Shown here: one piece after another, positions 27,588 to 36,719 of the stretch
Layout of the letters: each line of letters opens with the position of its first letter
Position numbering within the stretch: the first letter of the stretch is position 1
NCBI RefSeq assembly: GCF_000238295.3
Contig: NZ_AHCD03000044.1
Span: 806,001-870,000 of the forward strand
From: Pseudoalteromonas rubra
GTDB taxonomy: Bacteria > Pseudomonadota > Gammaproteobacteria > Enterobacterales > Alteromonadaceae
DNA: 64,000 bases
Direction: 5' to 3'
Translations under genes and position numbers: made by a program
Notes under the pieces: generated by a model
Seen by the model: the letters and a program-made list of their open reading frames with translations, nothing else
What the model was told of the DNA's origin: nothing
The model's database searches: none

Positions 27588-28052
27588 ATGGGTCGAATGA
27601 TAATTTATATTTTTACCGTTGTTTATAGCAGCATGAGTGCAGCAGAACGCTTGCTGTCTGCTGAGACAGATGCAAGCAAATTCTATGAAGGGTTTCGGGA
27701 GTTTGTGTTAGCCAACGAGCGAAACAAAGTGTCAGAGTTATTTGCCTATCCACTCTCTAATCAAGTCAAAACTAAAGCAGATCTCCTCGAACAATACGAA
27801 ACTGCTTTTACTGAGCATTTGGTTTCAATAATCAAGTGTACATACACTTTAGAACATGTTGGGTGGCGCGGTTATATGCTTCCCGCAGGAGTGCTTTGGA
27901 TCGACGGCAATTACTTCGGTGACATAGAGCCAATTAAGGGGTCACCATCTTATGTCGAAGACATTAAGGCCAAGTTGGCAGACACTCAAAACTGGTACAT
28001 GCGCGTGCAAGGCGTTAACCAAGGTGTTGGTAAGTGCGAAAATGCCTCTTAA
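27588..28052 (+). CDS. exported protein of unknown function (cassette gene)
   Basis: 154 residues with a short signal peptide (MGRMIIYIFTVVYSSMSA). The mature part includes DASKFYEGFREFVLANERNKVSELFAYPL, broken here as DASKFYEGF and VSELFAYPL, reminiscent of small periplasmic proteins that precede a DUF4440/NTF2-like fold, but I cannot assign it. Two Cys (IKCTY and the C-terminal GKCENAS) may form a disulfide. The start is ATG 27588 with GAGG upstream. The upstream frame to 27567 lies inside the attC site. The end CCTCTTAAC complements AGAGG of the opening core. Confidence 0.72.
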   Translation: MGRMIIYIFTVVYSSMSAAERLLSAETDASKFYEGFREFVLANERNKVSELFAYPLSNQVKTKADLLEQYETAFTEHLVSIIKCTYTLEHVGWRGYMLPAGVLWIDGNYFGDIEPIKGSPSYVEDIKAKLADTQNWYMRVQGVNQGVGKCENAS

Positions 28053-28309
28053 CAGAATAATTAAAAGGGAGTTACGCTATCAAGTACTGGCCATAGTGTG
28101 TGGTTCACTTTTCTTTACCAATTTCAATTTTGCAAGAATGAACAGGTAAATTTAGACTTCTGGATCGTGGCAGGCAGTCATGGTTTTCATGGGCATTTAT
28201 TTCTCTGCATAAAATGATTGGTATGAACTCTCGGTCACACTTTTGGGGTGGATTTAGGGAATGTCATATCGCTAAAGTACTGAAATGTATTCAGTCAGGG
28301 AGAGAAGAC

Positions 28310-28441
28310 ATGAAAACTGAAAACAACAATAACCTCTTTGATGTGCTGGTAAAGTGGATCGCTATTGCAGTTGCGACATTGTTTGCTGTCAGTGGCATCG
28401 TTTGGCTGGTTTATATTTTGCTTACAAGCCATGATAACTGA
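28310..28441 (+). CDS. small single-helix membrane protein
   Basis: 43 residues: a polar start MKTENNNNLFDVLVKW, one membrane helix (IAIAVATLFAVSGIVWLVYI), then a short tail. The ATG at 28310 has GGGAGAGAAG just upstream. The longer frame back to 28214 lacks a ribosome site. Too short to assign. It lies just right of the cassette array and could be chromosomal or the last relic of it. Confidence 0.55.
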   Translation: MKTENNNNLFDVLVKWIAIAVATLFAVSGIVWLVYILLTSHDN

Positions 28442-28574
28442 CTCAGAGTTGGATAATTGCGCTGCACTAAAGAGTGGGTAATTGCATAGTCACGCTATTT
28501 AGTCGCATTAAAACATTGGCCCGCACATTTAGCTCGGTTAGAATGAGCACTTTTTTGTAAAGCGGGATAATGTG

Positions 28575-29195
28575 ATGGAATTAACGGCTTGGTTGAGTCT
28601 GGCGTTTATATGTTGTGTGGGAGCTATGTCTCCGGGGCCAAGTTTGGCAGTTGTGTTGCGTTACAGCCTGTATCATAGTGCTCAACATGGTATCGTCGCG
28701 AGTTTGTCTCACGGTTTGGGAGTGGGGATCTATGCGAGCTTATCTTTACTGGGTTTAGCGAGTTTGATTGAGCAATTCCCGTTGGTTTATCAGGGCCTGG
28801 TATATGCCGGCGCCGCCTATCTTGCCTATATGGGTTACAAGATCCTTACCAGCAAAAGTAGTGGTATCGAGGTTGCCAACGAGCATGATGCTAAGAGCTA
28901 TATTGCAGCGGCAAAAGATGGCTTTGCCATTGCCTTTCTAAATCCAAAACTGGCTATTTTTTTCCTCGCATTGTTCTCTCAGTTTATCGACCCTGAAGCG
29001 TTAACACTTCAGACGGCAGTGATTATGTGTATGACGGTGCTGGTGATTGACGCGCTGTGGTATTTCTTTGTATCCGTCGTGACAGCATCAGCCCGAGACC
29101 GATTTGACCTGACTGCAAAGCAGGCTGTTATTGATAAGATACTTGGCTGTACATTTTTGCTGCTGGCTGCCCGGGTTGTTTATCAAACCATCTAG
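28575..29195 (+). CDS. LysE/RhtB-family amino-acid exporter
   Basis: 206-residue inner-membrane exporter with about six helices. The N-terminal family signature is GAMSPGPSLAVVLRYSL followed by GIVASLSHGLGVGIYA; the PGP motif in helix 1 is diagnostic. Later segments AFLNPKLAIFFLALFSQF match the conserved central loop. Members export amino acids such as homoserine, threonine or lysine. The substrate here is not evident. The ATG at 28575 is preferred to GTG 28572. It is convergent with the PilZ-like gene, whose stop is 3 bp away. Confidence 0.9.
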   Translation: MELTAWLSLAFICCVGAMSPGPSLAVVLRYSLYHSAQHGIVASLSHGLGVGIYASLSLLGLASLIEQFPLVYQGLVYAGAAYLAYMGYKILTSKSSGIEVANEHDAKSYIAAAKDGFAIAFLNPKLAIFFLALFSQFIDPEALTLQTAVIMCMTVLVIDALWYFFVSVVTASARDRFDLTAKQAVIDKILGCTFLLLAARVVYQTI

Positions 29196-29198
29196 TGC

Positions 29199-29861
29199 TT
29201 AATGCCAGCCATGCAGCCGGACATAATTGCTGACCACAAAGACTTTTAGTGTTGGGCTTGCCACGGTGTAATGATCGAATTTCAACGCCAGTCGATGTGA
29301 GCCCCGGCTGGCCACTGATGCGATATCCACATGAATACATTGTCCGTTTGGTAGCATCAGGCTGGCACCGCGCACAGTAAACATGTCTTCATACTGCGCA
29401 GCGTTGAGCGGGAAAGTACAGATGCGGGCACCAGTGAGTGACAAAGAATCGACATGAAAAGATGCCCGGGGGAAGTTCAGTAATAACCGTACAGACGGGT
29501 AAGGGGTGAATCGCCAGCTACGTGGCATGCCATGCCCTTCGACGATATGCGGCAGATCATCAATGATGGATAGCAGCGTCTGGTGATCCGGATGCCACTG
29601 ACTGTTATTTTGGCTAAACGCAGAGCTCATTGGTTGAGCTGGAAAGTCAACGATATTGGCAGTGCGCAGGTGTGAATCGAGCAGACGCTCAGTTTGGGCG
29701 TAACTGGCCTCGTGCTGGGCCAGCTCTTCAAGCAGGTCACTGGTAAACGCCTTTAACTCACTACATAAATTGGCGTGTGCCTGAAATAAATCGAGCTGAG
29801 AGGTTTCCACCACCAGGTGAATATAGTCCAGCTCATCCTGTGTCAGATCCATGATAGTCAT
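29199..29861 (-). CDS. PilZ-like domain protein
   Basis: 220 residues. The N-terminal half is helical (DELDYIHLVVETSQLDLFQ and following) and the C-terminal half, from about 125, is a beta-rich PilZ-like module: RLLLNFPRASFHVDSLSL, TGARICTF, VRGASLMLPNGQ, HRLALKFDHYT. The canonical DxSxxG motif is degenerate (DSLSLTG), so c-di-GMP binding is uncertain. The start MTIMDLTQ lies 25 bp after the MocR-type gene's stop, suggesting co-transcription. A longer frame to 29984 overlaps that gene and is unlikely. Confidence 0.6.
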   Translation of the reverse strand: MTIMDLTQDELDYIHLVVETSQLDLFQAHANLCSELKAFTSDLLEELAQHEASYAQTERLLDSHLRTANIVDFPAQPMSSAFSQNNSQWHPDHQTLLSIIDDLPHIVEGHGMPRSWRFTPYPSVRLLLNFPRASFHVDSLSLTGARICTFPLNAAQYEDMFTVRGASLMLPNGQCIHVDIASVASRGSHRLALKFDHYTVASPTLKVFVVSNYVRLHGWH

Positions 29862-29886
29862 TACCGCATAATTCGTAGTTTGAAAA

Positions 29887-31317
29887 TTAAGCAGGTTTTG
29901 TACCAGTTTTAGTTTCACCTTTGACTGATTTTTGACACCGATTCTGGTCGACGAGTTGAGTAAAACGAACAAGCTGTGATTCAATTTCTGAGCTCAGGCA
30001 TTGACCAAAGTTCAGCCGAACATAGTTATGATAGAGTTCAGTCGTCGAAAACGCATCGCCACAGAGTATATAAATCTGCTCATCACGCAGTTGTGCCTGA
30101 AGTTGCTGAGTATCGACCTGTGGTAACTCAAACCACAATACCAGCCCACCCTGGGGACGGCTGAGGTTGATGTTAGCTGGTAGCAATTGTGTCAAAATCT
30201 GGATGTATCGGCTGCATTGTAAGGCAAGCGTCTGGTTGAGTTTTTTCAGATAGCGGGCGTAATGTCCCCGGCTGATATAATCTGCCAGTGCCAACTGGAG
30301 CGGTCGGTTACAGCCTAAAGAACGAACCCGGATCAGGTCGCTATAGGTTTGGTGAAAACGTCCAGGTGCACACCAGCCAAGCCTGAACCCAGGCGCCAGT
30401 GTCTTGGAAATACTGCTGCACCATATTACCCAGCCGTCTTCATCAAAATGCTTTACAGGCAACGGCGTCGTGCCCGTGTGGCTGAGTTCCCGATAGACAT
30501 CGTCTTCGATCACCGGGATTTGATATTGTTTTGCCATCCGTGCGAGAGACTGCTTTTGTTGTGTGCTGAGGCTGTGGCCCGTTGGGTTTTGAAAGTTAGC
30601 GCTGATCAGGCAGGCTGCAATTGTTTGCCTGGCCATGGCATTTTCTAACTGGACCAGATCTATACCATCCTGGTTACTGGGGATTTCCAGTACTTGCCTG
30701 CCCATTACACTCAGTGTATCCAGTAAGCCGGTATAGCATGGCGAAGGGATTGCTATCACTTCCTGCTCTTTGGTTGTGATCTCCAGCGCTGTTTTTACCG
30801 CATCCAGGCAGCCCTGTGTGATGATCAATGCCTGTTCCTGCAACATAAAGCCTTGCATTTTGAGGTGCTCTGACAGGGCTCGCCTCAGTACTGGCTCACC
30901 GAGTGGATCGCCATAATTAAACATGCTGAGATTGCCTCTCATCGTTCGGTTCAGTGAGGCACGCAGTTGCTGCGTATCTATCAGGCTGGCGTCGAGCTGT
31001 GCGGTGGCAAATCCCGACCTGAGTCGTCGTGGTGGGGTTTTCGGTAACGTACTGATCTGGACATTAAATTGTGCATGCTCAGTAAGTGGGGGCGGAGTGT
31101 GTTCTGAGCAGGGAAAAAAGCCGCGTTTGGGATCTGCGCGAATGTAGCCGAGAGACTCAAGATATCTATAACAGGCCAGTGCCGTGGTCATACTGACCTG
31201 ATGCAGGGCACTGAGTTGACGTAATGATGGCAAAGGCTGATCTTGTGGATATTCCCCGCCGTCCATGGCACAGATAAACTGCTCTGCTAATACTTTGTAT
31301 TTTGCCTGTTTGCTCAT
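29887..31317 (-). CDS. MocR-family (GntR/aminotransferase) transcriptional regulator
   Basis: 476 residues. An N-terminal winged helix of GntR type (LPSLRQLSALHQVSMTTALA, YRYLESLGYI) is joined to a class I aminotransferase-like domain with the PLP-binding segment SSISKTLAPGFRLGW, whose Lys is the Schiff-base residue, and a conserved NFQNPTGHSLS. Members sense PLP or PLP-amino-acid adducts rather than transaminate. It is divergently transcribed from a PLP-dependent decarboxylase with 86 bp between starts, a classic MocR arrangement that makes the decarboxylase its probable target. Confidence 0.92.
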   Translation of the reverse strand: MSKQAKYKVLAEQFICAMDGGEYPQDQPLPSLRQLSALHQVSMTTALACYRYLESLGYIRADPKRGFFPCSEHTPPPLTEHAQFNVQISTLPKTPPRRLRSGFATAQLDASLIDTQQLRASLNRTMRGNLSMFNYGDPLGEPVLRRALSEHLKMQGFMLQEQALIITQGCLDAVKTALEITTKEQEVIAIPSPCYTGLLDTLSVMGRQVLEIPSNQDGIDLVQLENAMARQTIAACLISANFQNPTGHSLSTQQKQSLARMAKQYQIPVIEDDVYRELSHTGTTPLPVKHFDEDGWVIWCSSISKTLAPGFRLGWCAPGRFHQTYSDLIRVRSLGCNRPLQLALADYISRGHYARYLKKLNQTLALQCSRYIQILTQLLPANINLSRPQGGLVLWFELPQVDTQQLQAQLRDEQIYILCGDAFSTTELYHNYVRLNFGQCLSSEIESQLVRFTQLVDQNRCQKSVKGETKTGTKPA

Positions 31318-31403
31318 CTGTTATCTAAAAAATTGCATTTTTTGTATCTGTTACCTTTTTTCTATCACGTTACAGTGAGAGCGTAAAGTTAAAAGGAGCC
31401 ATC

Positions 31404-32783
31404 ATGCATTCATTATTATCTCAATCTTTACCAACTTATACGCAGTTGCTTGCAGCGTTGGAGCAAGCATGCAATGAGTTTCGGGACTCGCTTGATACCC
31501 GCAGGGTAAGCAATCCGAACGCATGTCTGGAAGCGCGAGCGCTCGGCGATCAGCCTGCGGGATTCGAGGCATTCAGCCAGATTTTTAACGACGAAATCGC
31601 ACCACAGCTTTCAGCCAGTAACGGCGGGCGTTATTGGGGATTTGTCACCGGTGGCGCGAATCCTGTTGCGACTTATGCCGACTGGCTGGTCACCTTGTAC
31701 AACCAAAATGTATCGAAAGGCGGAGATTCGGTTGCCAGCCAGGTAGAACGCCAGGCTATCAAATGGTTAACAGAGTTATTTGAGCTTCCCGCGGTGTTTG
31801 AGGGAGTGATGACCACTGGTGCGACAGCCGCCAATGTGTTGGGCGCAATGACTGCCAGGCAGGAAGCTGGACTGAGACAAGGGATAGACGTTGCGAAAGT
31901 CGGATGCAAAGATTTGGATTGCACTGTGTTTGCCGCGACGCCTCATGCCAGTATGGTTAAAGCGCTCGGGCTGGCAGGGTTAGGTCAGGAAAGCTGGGTC
32001 CAGATTGCCAGAGAACCCGGTACTGAAGCCATGGAGATAGACGATCTGGCCCGCAAGCTGAGTGAGTGTGATAGCCCGGGAAAAATCGTGATTGCCAGTG
32101 CAGCAACGGTGACCGGAACAGATTATGACGATCTTACTCGGGTAGCGCAGCTATGTCGCCGACATAAGGCCTGGTTACATGTGGATGGTGCATTTGGTAT
32201 TTTTGAGCGACTACTGAGTGGCCCAAATGGTAAAACACAAGGGATTGAACTGGCAGATAGCATTACACTGGATTGTCACAAGTGGTTAAATGTACCCTAT
32301 GACTGCGGCGTATTTTTGACTCGCCATCCGCATACTTTGTTTGCAACCTGCAATGTGGATGCACCTTATTTGGCAAACAGCGAAGAGGCGTTTCCTTTTA
32401 TGTCTTTGGGAATTGAAAACTCAAGACGTTTTAGAGCCTTGCCTGTCTGGGCTACTTTGCTCGCTTATGGTAAACAAGGTATCAAGGCGCAGATCCAACG
32501 AAACGTGACGCAGGCGGCAACTTTGGCCAACTGGATCGATGCTTCATCAGAGTATGAACTTGTGAAACCCTGTGAGTTGAATGTGGTTGTGTTCTCGGCC
32601 AGCGCAGCAAATACCTATGATACGGAGGCTCTGTTGGCACAGTTAAATAAAGCTGGTCAGGTATTTATGACGCCGGGCAGGTGGCTGGGGAGCCCTGTGA
32701 TACGGTGTGCATTTAGCAACTGGCGTACTGAACAACGAGATGTCGAATTGGCCATTGCGGAGCTATCCCGGCTAGCAAACTAA
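31404..32783 (+). CDS. group II PLP-dependent amino-acid decarboxylase
   Basis: 459-residue enzyme of the aromatic-amino-acid/glutamate decarboxylase superfamily. The Schiff-base Lys is in LDCHKWLNVPYDCG, residue about 297. The fold is marked by GRYWGFVTGGANPVATYAD, MTTGATAANVLGAM and WLHVDGAFGIF, where the Asp contacts the PLP ring. Substrate cannot be told. AAAGGAG precedes the ATG. A divergent MocR-type regulator probably controls it, and a 12-bp hairpin follows the stop. Confidence 0.9.
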   Translation: MHSLLSQSLPTYTQLLAALEQACNEFRDSLDTRRVSNPNACLEARALGDQPAGFEAFSQIFNDEIAPQLSASNGGRYWGFVTGGANPVATYADWLVTLYNQNVSKGGDSVASQVERQAIKWLTELFELPAVFEGVMTTGATAANVLGAMTARQEAGLRQGIDVAKVGCKDLDCTVFAATPHASMVKALGLAGLGQESWVQIAREPGTEAMEIDDLARKLSECDSPGKIVIASAATVTGTDYDDLTRVAQLCRRHKAWLHVDGAFGIFERLLSGPNGKTQGIELADSITLDCHKWLNVPYDCGVFLTRHPHTLFATCNVDAPYLANSEEAFPFMSLGIENSRRFRALPVWATLLAYGKQGIKAQIQRNVTQAATLANWIDASSEYELVKPCELNVVVFSASAANTYDTEALLAQLNKAGQVFMTPGRWLGSPVIRCAFSNWRTEQRDVELAIAELSRLAN

Positions 32784-32793
32784 GCGGGAAATG

Positions 32794-32821
32794 GCGATCC
32801 CTTCAGAGGTGAAGGGATCGC
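32794..32821. terminator. hairpin between convergent genes
   Basis: GCGATCCCTTCA and TGAAGGGATCGC form a 12-bp perfect stem with loop GAGG, 10 bp past the decarboxylase stop and 13 bp before the lipoprotein stop. No T-run follows on either strand, so it may act as a barrier hairpin rather than a full intrinsic terminator. Confidence 0.6.
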
Positions 32822-32834
32822 GCATGGCCACTAC

Positions 32835-35800
32835 TTATCGGCGCATATCTGCATCAAATCGCATATATGAGCTGGTTGGGTCGTTTTCAGTGGCTGGGTC
32901 CGGCTCCATCATTTTCAGCACAGACACTTTCCAGCCATCATTGAGCATAGAGCTGGGTGAAATGACATAACCTTCAGCACTCAGCCCTGAAGCTGGGGTG
33001 TTTGCCATCAGCATCAATTGTCCCTGATTCACTGACCAAGTGAAGGCACGAGTTTTACCTTCTGTGACCATCTCAGCTAAGTTCCCGCTATGGAACTCCA
33101 CATACATAGTCTGATCGCCATTGATAAGCGCATAGCGTTCATACATCAGAGTGTGGCTATCGAGCATAGGTTGACCAGACATAGGTTTAACACGTTGTAC
33201 TATGCCCAGGTCATTGCCATCTTTCCACTGGATCACATCGCCGTTCAGGAACATGGCGAATCGCGTGTCACTGTCTGCGAGCTGATTCAGTTCAAACGTT
33301 AGCTCAGTTTGGCCCGTGCTGGCATCATAGCTAAAGCTACCATAGTTGATTCCAGCCATGGCAGAATCGGCGCTTTCATAGTCTGCTTCAAAGAACTTGT
33401 TACCGGGCATGAATGCGCTTACCCAGATCCGTCCGCTATCCAGTGGATACTCAACATATGCTCCGATCAAGGGGTTATTTGCGTCTATCAGACGGGTGAA
33501 GGTGAACGAGGGCTCACCCTCAACATCGACTGTCAGGGTATTTCCATCTATCATCATGGTGTGTTTGAGCGCAGAATCAAAGCCATACGAACCATTGGCG
33601 TCAAATACTTTATCAACCATAAACTCACCTGTGCTGTCATCCCAACTGGCATAACCGACTTCCAGACCCGCCATCGCATCAGGAGTGTCGTCTGATTTTA
33701 ATTCCATATGCACCCATTTACCGTCACGGATCACCACGACAAAGTCGGGCTCGTTCGGGTCATACCAGGCGCCGTTAAGTGGGTCGGTTGAGTAAACTGG
33801 CACTGGAGGTTGTATCATATTTGCTTTGTCTGCTGCGCCAGCATTGAGGTAGTAGGTCATTTCCTCACCCTGGTCGCAGTTAGTGTCTAATGGGTAATTA
33901 CAAACCTTGATATAGTCGCGATCAAAGCCTTTCAGGTCACTCACTGTAACCGACCCAGACTCATCAGAATGTAGCTTGCCTGACTTAACAGAGTAAGTAC
34001 CAATTTCGCTAAAGTTACTGTCACGAATTACCCGGGTAAAGGTGTCATCGTCGCTGTAATTCAGGAAGTAGTATTTTAACTCGGCCTGAAAACCGCCGTT
34101 CAGAATGTGGAAAATACGGTTATCCATCCACATATAGTCAAATTGAGTTAAGGTCGTTTCAGTTTTCACGTATTTGAGCAAATAAGTAGAGAACGTGCCC
34201 GGGTCAAATATATTGGTAAAGCCAACGCGTACATACCAAGTGTTACCATCCATTGAGAGGACATCATAGCTGTTGCTGGAGTTAATGACACAGCTCTCAG
34301 GTGTAGCGTCTTCAGGACATTGGTATACATTACGCTGATTTACATTGTCGTAGTAAAAGTTGGTAGAGAGGGTATTATTATTTACTACCCAGGACTGAGT
34401 GTACTTATTCAGCTGTGAATAGGTAACACCATTGATATAGTTGTCGAAGAAGTAATTTTGCGGCAGGTTTGCCCCTTGGTAAGGAACAAAGCGCCCAAGT
34501 GCCATCGCATTATTCAGGGTGACATTTTGTTCAGGCATCATGATACCGGTGCGGTGACGGTGCGTCATTGACGCCATCTTGTCTGGTTCAGTGGCCACAG
34601 CATCATTGGTAATTGCCCAGAATTGGAATCCACCTTGCAGAGACTTTAATAACCAGTAGGTGAGTGTTTGTGCTTCCATTGTGTCAGTTTTGGCAAGCAT
34701 CACAACCAGATTATTAGCACTCACTTCCCAGCTGAAATCACGCTCGGTGCCACCAGGTAAGGTCGATTTACCGGTGCCATCCTGGTTAAACATCATTTTA
34801 CTGGCTTGCGGAAGGTAGTACTCGTTGCCTGTTTCACCCGCCATCAGGTAGTACATTTGATCAAAGTGCCATACTCCCTGCATTTGCGCTGCAGTGGGGG
34901 TAATGGTGTTGCCACGCACAACCATAGTGAAATCTTCAGTGTCAGACACATCCGCATTTAAAACGGTATCGTCATCGGCTTTGATCTCATCACGCACGCC
35001 GGTCAGGCTGATTGCTTTGGCAAAGTCATTGTCATCGTAAATGCTGAACGTTGCGGTTTTGTACCGTGAGTAGCAGGTATAGCTCATGCCTTCGGCATTT
35101 TTACAGCTGTGCCTGGGTGAGAAAATACCGTCACCAAAAACAATACTCACTGCTCCGTCAGTCGCTTGTGTCCAGGTGATGGTACCGCTGGTATGATCGG
35201 TGAATGTGCCTGTGCCGTCCTCGTTTAATGTCATTTCGGTAAAGTGGCTACGGAAGTATCTTGTTGAGCCAATCAGGTAGGAACCAACAATGGAGCCTTC
35301 GCCATTATCAACGAGCTTGTCGTCGTTTTTAATGGATTCTTTGGTTGTGTCAATTAAAGTCGGGTCCGTGTCATTGATTGTATTCGTCAGCTCATCAATG
35401 GCACTTTGGCTTGAAACCAGTTCAAAGGTGTTGTTTGCACCCGCAGGTAATGAGAATTTGGTATCGCCGCTGCCATCAACAACCAGCTTTATCAGTGCGG
35501 ATAAGGTCAGTTTTTCGTTGGCATCAACCCCGACCAGCGCATTGTTCAGCTGGTCTGTGGTTTGCGGTACACCGCCCACGGAGCGTGTAACCAGCGCGTA
35601 TTCTGCAGTTGTTACATTGGTAATGTTCACACCAAAGTTCTCGCTGCTATTGACTATGCCGTCGTCACCAGCCTGAGTCGCGACAGCCGCAAAGCTCTCA
35701 AGCTGTGAATAGAACTCGACATTTTCCTGGTTGGTTCCACCATTGGCCTGAATACGAATGAGCCGATTAACCGCTGAGTCATCAACATCAAGTTGAATGG

Positions 35801-36323
35801 TGTAAGTACCATCGTTACCCGCGGTCGCCGGAAAGGATTCATCGCCTACGTACACCATCAAAGAGGCATTTGCGACTGGTGCATCGGTCACTATACCGTT
35901 AAGTGTGACTGATCTCACCAAACGTTTAACGGTGAAGCTTTTCGTGGCTGTGGAAGTTGCACCATCGTCATCGGTTACGGTCACCGCAATAGTCATGGCG
36001 GTATCTGTGGTTACTTCGGGCGTTGTGAAGCTGACATCGCTGGTTGTGCTGTTGTTTAATGTCGTTGCAGGACCTGATGTGACACTCCAGCTGTAGCTGG
36101 CGATTTCGCCATCGCTGTCTGTCGCATTGGCTTTCAGCGACACAGCAGTTCTCTCAAGTGCTTCGTTATCGCCAGTAATACTGACCGAAGGTGCCTGGTT
36201 TTCTCCACCAGGGTTGGGATTTGGGTTTGGGTTGGGTGAGGGGCCACTATCAGATGAGCCGCCACACCCAGCCAATATGGCTGTCAGGCCAAAGGCTGCT
36301 AGTAGTAATTTTAGACTTTTCAT
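32835..36323 (-). CDS. very large PKD-containing lipoprotein
   Basis: 1162 residues. The lipobox is LAGC after MKSLKLLLAAFGLTAI. A proline-asparagine linker (PSPNPNPNPNPG) follows, then one PKD/Ig-like module (residues about 45-135, ATDSDGEIASYSW and VTDDDGATSTATK). The rest, to the C-terminus, repeats a lipocalin-like beta pattern of about 100 residues: a GxW/GTYS start, then FNQDGTGKST or LNEDGTGTF, then a buried aromatic strand. It is likely a surface-exposed adhesin-like or substrate-binding lipoprotein. The start MKSLKL has AGGTG upstream. The longer frame to 36554 runs through the promoter. Confidence 0.82.
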   Translation of the reverse strand: MKSLKLLLAAFGLTAILAGCGGSSDSGPSPNPNPNPNPGGENQAPSVSITGDNEALERTAVSLKANATDSDGEIASYSWSVTSGPATTLNNSTTSDVSFTTPEVTTDTAMTIAVTVTDDDGATSTATKSFTVKRLVRSVTLNGIVTDAPVANASLMVYVGDESFPATAGNDGTYTIQLDVDDSAVNRLIRIQANGGTNQENVEFYSQLESFAAVATQAGDDGIVNSSENFGVNITNVTTAEYALVTRSVGGVPQTTDQLNNALVGVDANEKLTLSALIKLVVDGSGDTKFSLPAGANNTFELVSSQSAIDELTNTINDTDPTLIDTTKESIKNDDKLVDNGEGSIVGSYLIGSTRYFRSHFTEMTLNEDGTGTFTDHTSGTITWTQATDGAVSIVFGDGIFSPRHSCKNAEGMSYTCYSRYKTATFSIYDDNDFAKAISLTGVRDEIKADDDTVLNADVSDTEDFTMVVRGNTITPTAAQMQGVWHFDQMYYLMAGETGNEYYLPQASKMMFNQDGTGKSTLPGGTERDFSWEVSANNLVVMLAKTDTMEAQTLTYWLLKSLQGGFQFWAITNDAVATEPDKMASMTHRHRTGIMMPEQNVTLNNAMALGRFVPYQGANLPQNYFFDNYINGVTYSQLNKYTQSWVVNNNTLSTNFYYDNVNQRNVYQCPEDATPESCVINSSNSYDVLSMDGNTWYVRVGFTNIFDPGTFSTYLLKYVKTETTLTQFDYMWMDNRIFHILNGGFQAELKYYFLNYSDDDTFTRVIRDSNFSEIGTYSVKSGKLHSDESGSVTVSDLKGFDRDYIKVCNYPLDTNCDQGEEMTYYLNAGAADKANMIQPPVPVYSTDPLNGAWYDPNEPDFVVVIRDGKWVHMELKSDDTPDAMAGLEVGYASWDDSTGEFMVDKVFDANGSYGFDSALKHTMMIDGNTLTVDVEGEPSFTFTRLIDANNPLIGAYVEYPLDSGRIWVSAFMPGNKFFEADYESADSAMAGINYGSFSYDASTGQTELTFELNQLADSDTRFAMFLNGDVIQWKDGNDLGIVQRVKPMSGQPMLDSHTLMYERYALINGDQTMYVEFHSGNLAEMVTEGKTRAFTWSVNQGQLMLMANTPASGLSAEGYVISPSSMLNDGWKVSVLKMMEPDPATENDPTSSYMRFDADMRR

Positions 36324-36719
36324 AAACACACCTGTTCTATTTAGCGAAATAAACTCGCCCTTCCTTTGGTTATTTAGTGAGCAGGGTAAGCATAGTTTAT
36401 AAGTCGAAAAAGTGAATTTTAAAAAGCAGGAAACCTCAGCAATACCAGTGATACTGGCTATTGTATGCAATTTTTTTGAAAGGAATTGAGTTTTGACTGT
36501 AATTTGTTCAGAAGAGGAGGGTTTTTGCAACGATTTTTCACTGGCGGGTTGCAAAGCAACGAGATGATCATAGACTAAACCCTAATTTGTTTCGTCATGG
36601 TCCCCCTCGCTGCCTGCGAGCACAAAGACGTAATAGCAGAAGAATAATAACGAGCCCAAATTTGCCAGCTTTAAGCTACTTAACGGCTAGTGACATGGCA
36701 GAGGATTGATGAGAAATCC
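36324..36719. other. divergent promoter region
   Basis: This 396-bp AT-rich gap lies between the giant lipoprotein (minus) and the ToxR-type regulator (plus). No gene is supported. It should hold both promoters. No clear operator symmetry was found by eye. Confidence 0.45.

Larger units (their letters stand above)
24667..28053 (+). other. gene-cassette array without integrase (CALIN-like)
   Basis: A run of small, unrelated, same-strand, AT-rich genes between two ordinary regions. For four genes the sequence just before the gene is a GTT-type core and the sequence over its stop codon is the reverse complement, as expected when the attC site of a circular cassette forms from its own ends. The pairs are GTTAGCTAT (24667) / ATAGCTAAC (25164), 9 of 9; GTTATATGC (26563) / GCATATAGC (27117), 8 of 9; GTTATGTGC (27196) / GCACATAAC (27490), 9 of 9; GCTTAGAGG (27574) / CCTCTTAAC (28045), 7 of 9. 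No integrase gene is in the window. A MITE-like element and an IS110-family remnant interrupt the left part. Confidence 0.72.

Noticed and set aside
28061..28149. Possible truncated last attC and cassette
   Set aside because: The CCTCTTAAC core is there, but no matching right arm or GTT core was found in the next 150 bp, so no site is called.
33309..33695. 128-residue + strand frame inside the giant lipoprotein gene
   Set aside because: Antisense shadow with no ribosome site; the same holds for the frames at 35290-35676 and 14344-14736 in other long genes.
36190..36250. Tandem-repeat DNA in the lipoprotein linker
   Set aside because: It is simply the coding sequence of the Pro-Asn linker in the lipoprotein.
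36324..36554. 77-residue extension of the giant lipoprotein
   Set aside because: It would bury the lipoprotein signal inside the protein; MKSLKLL with a good ribosome site is the natural start.
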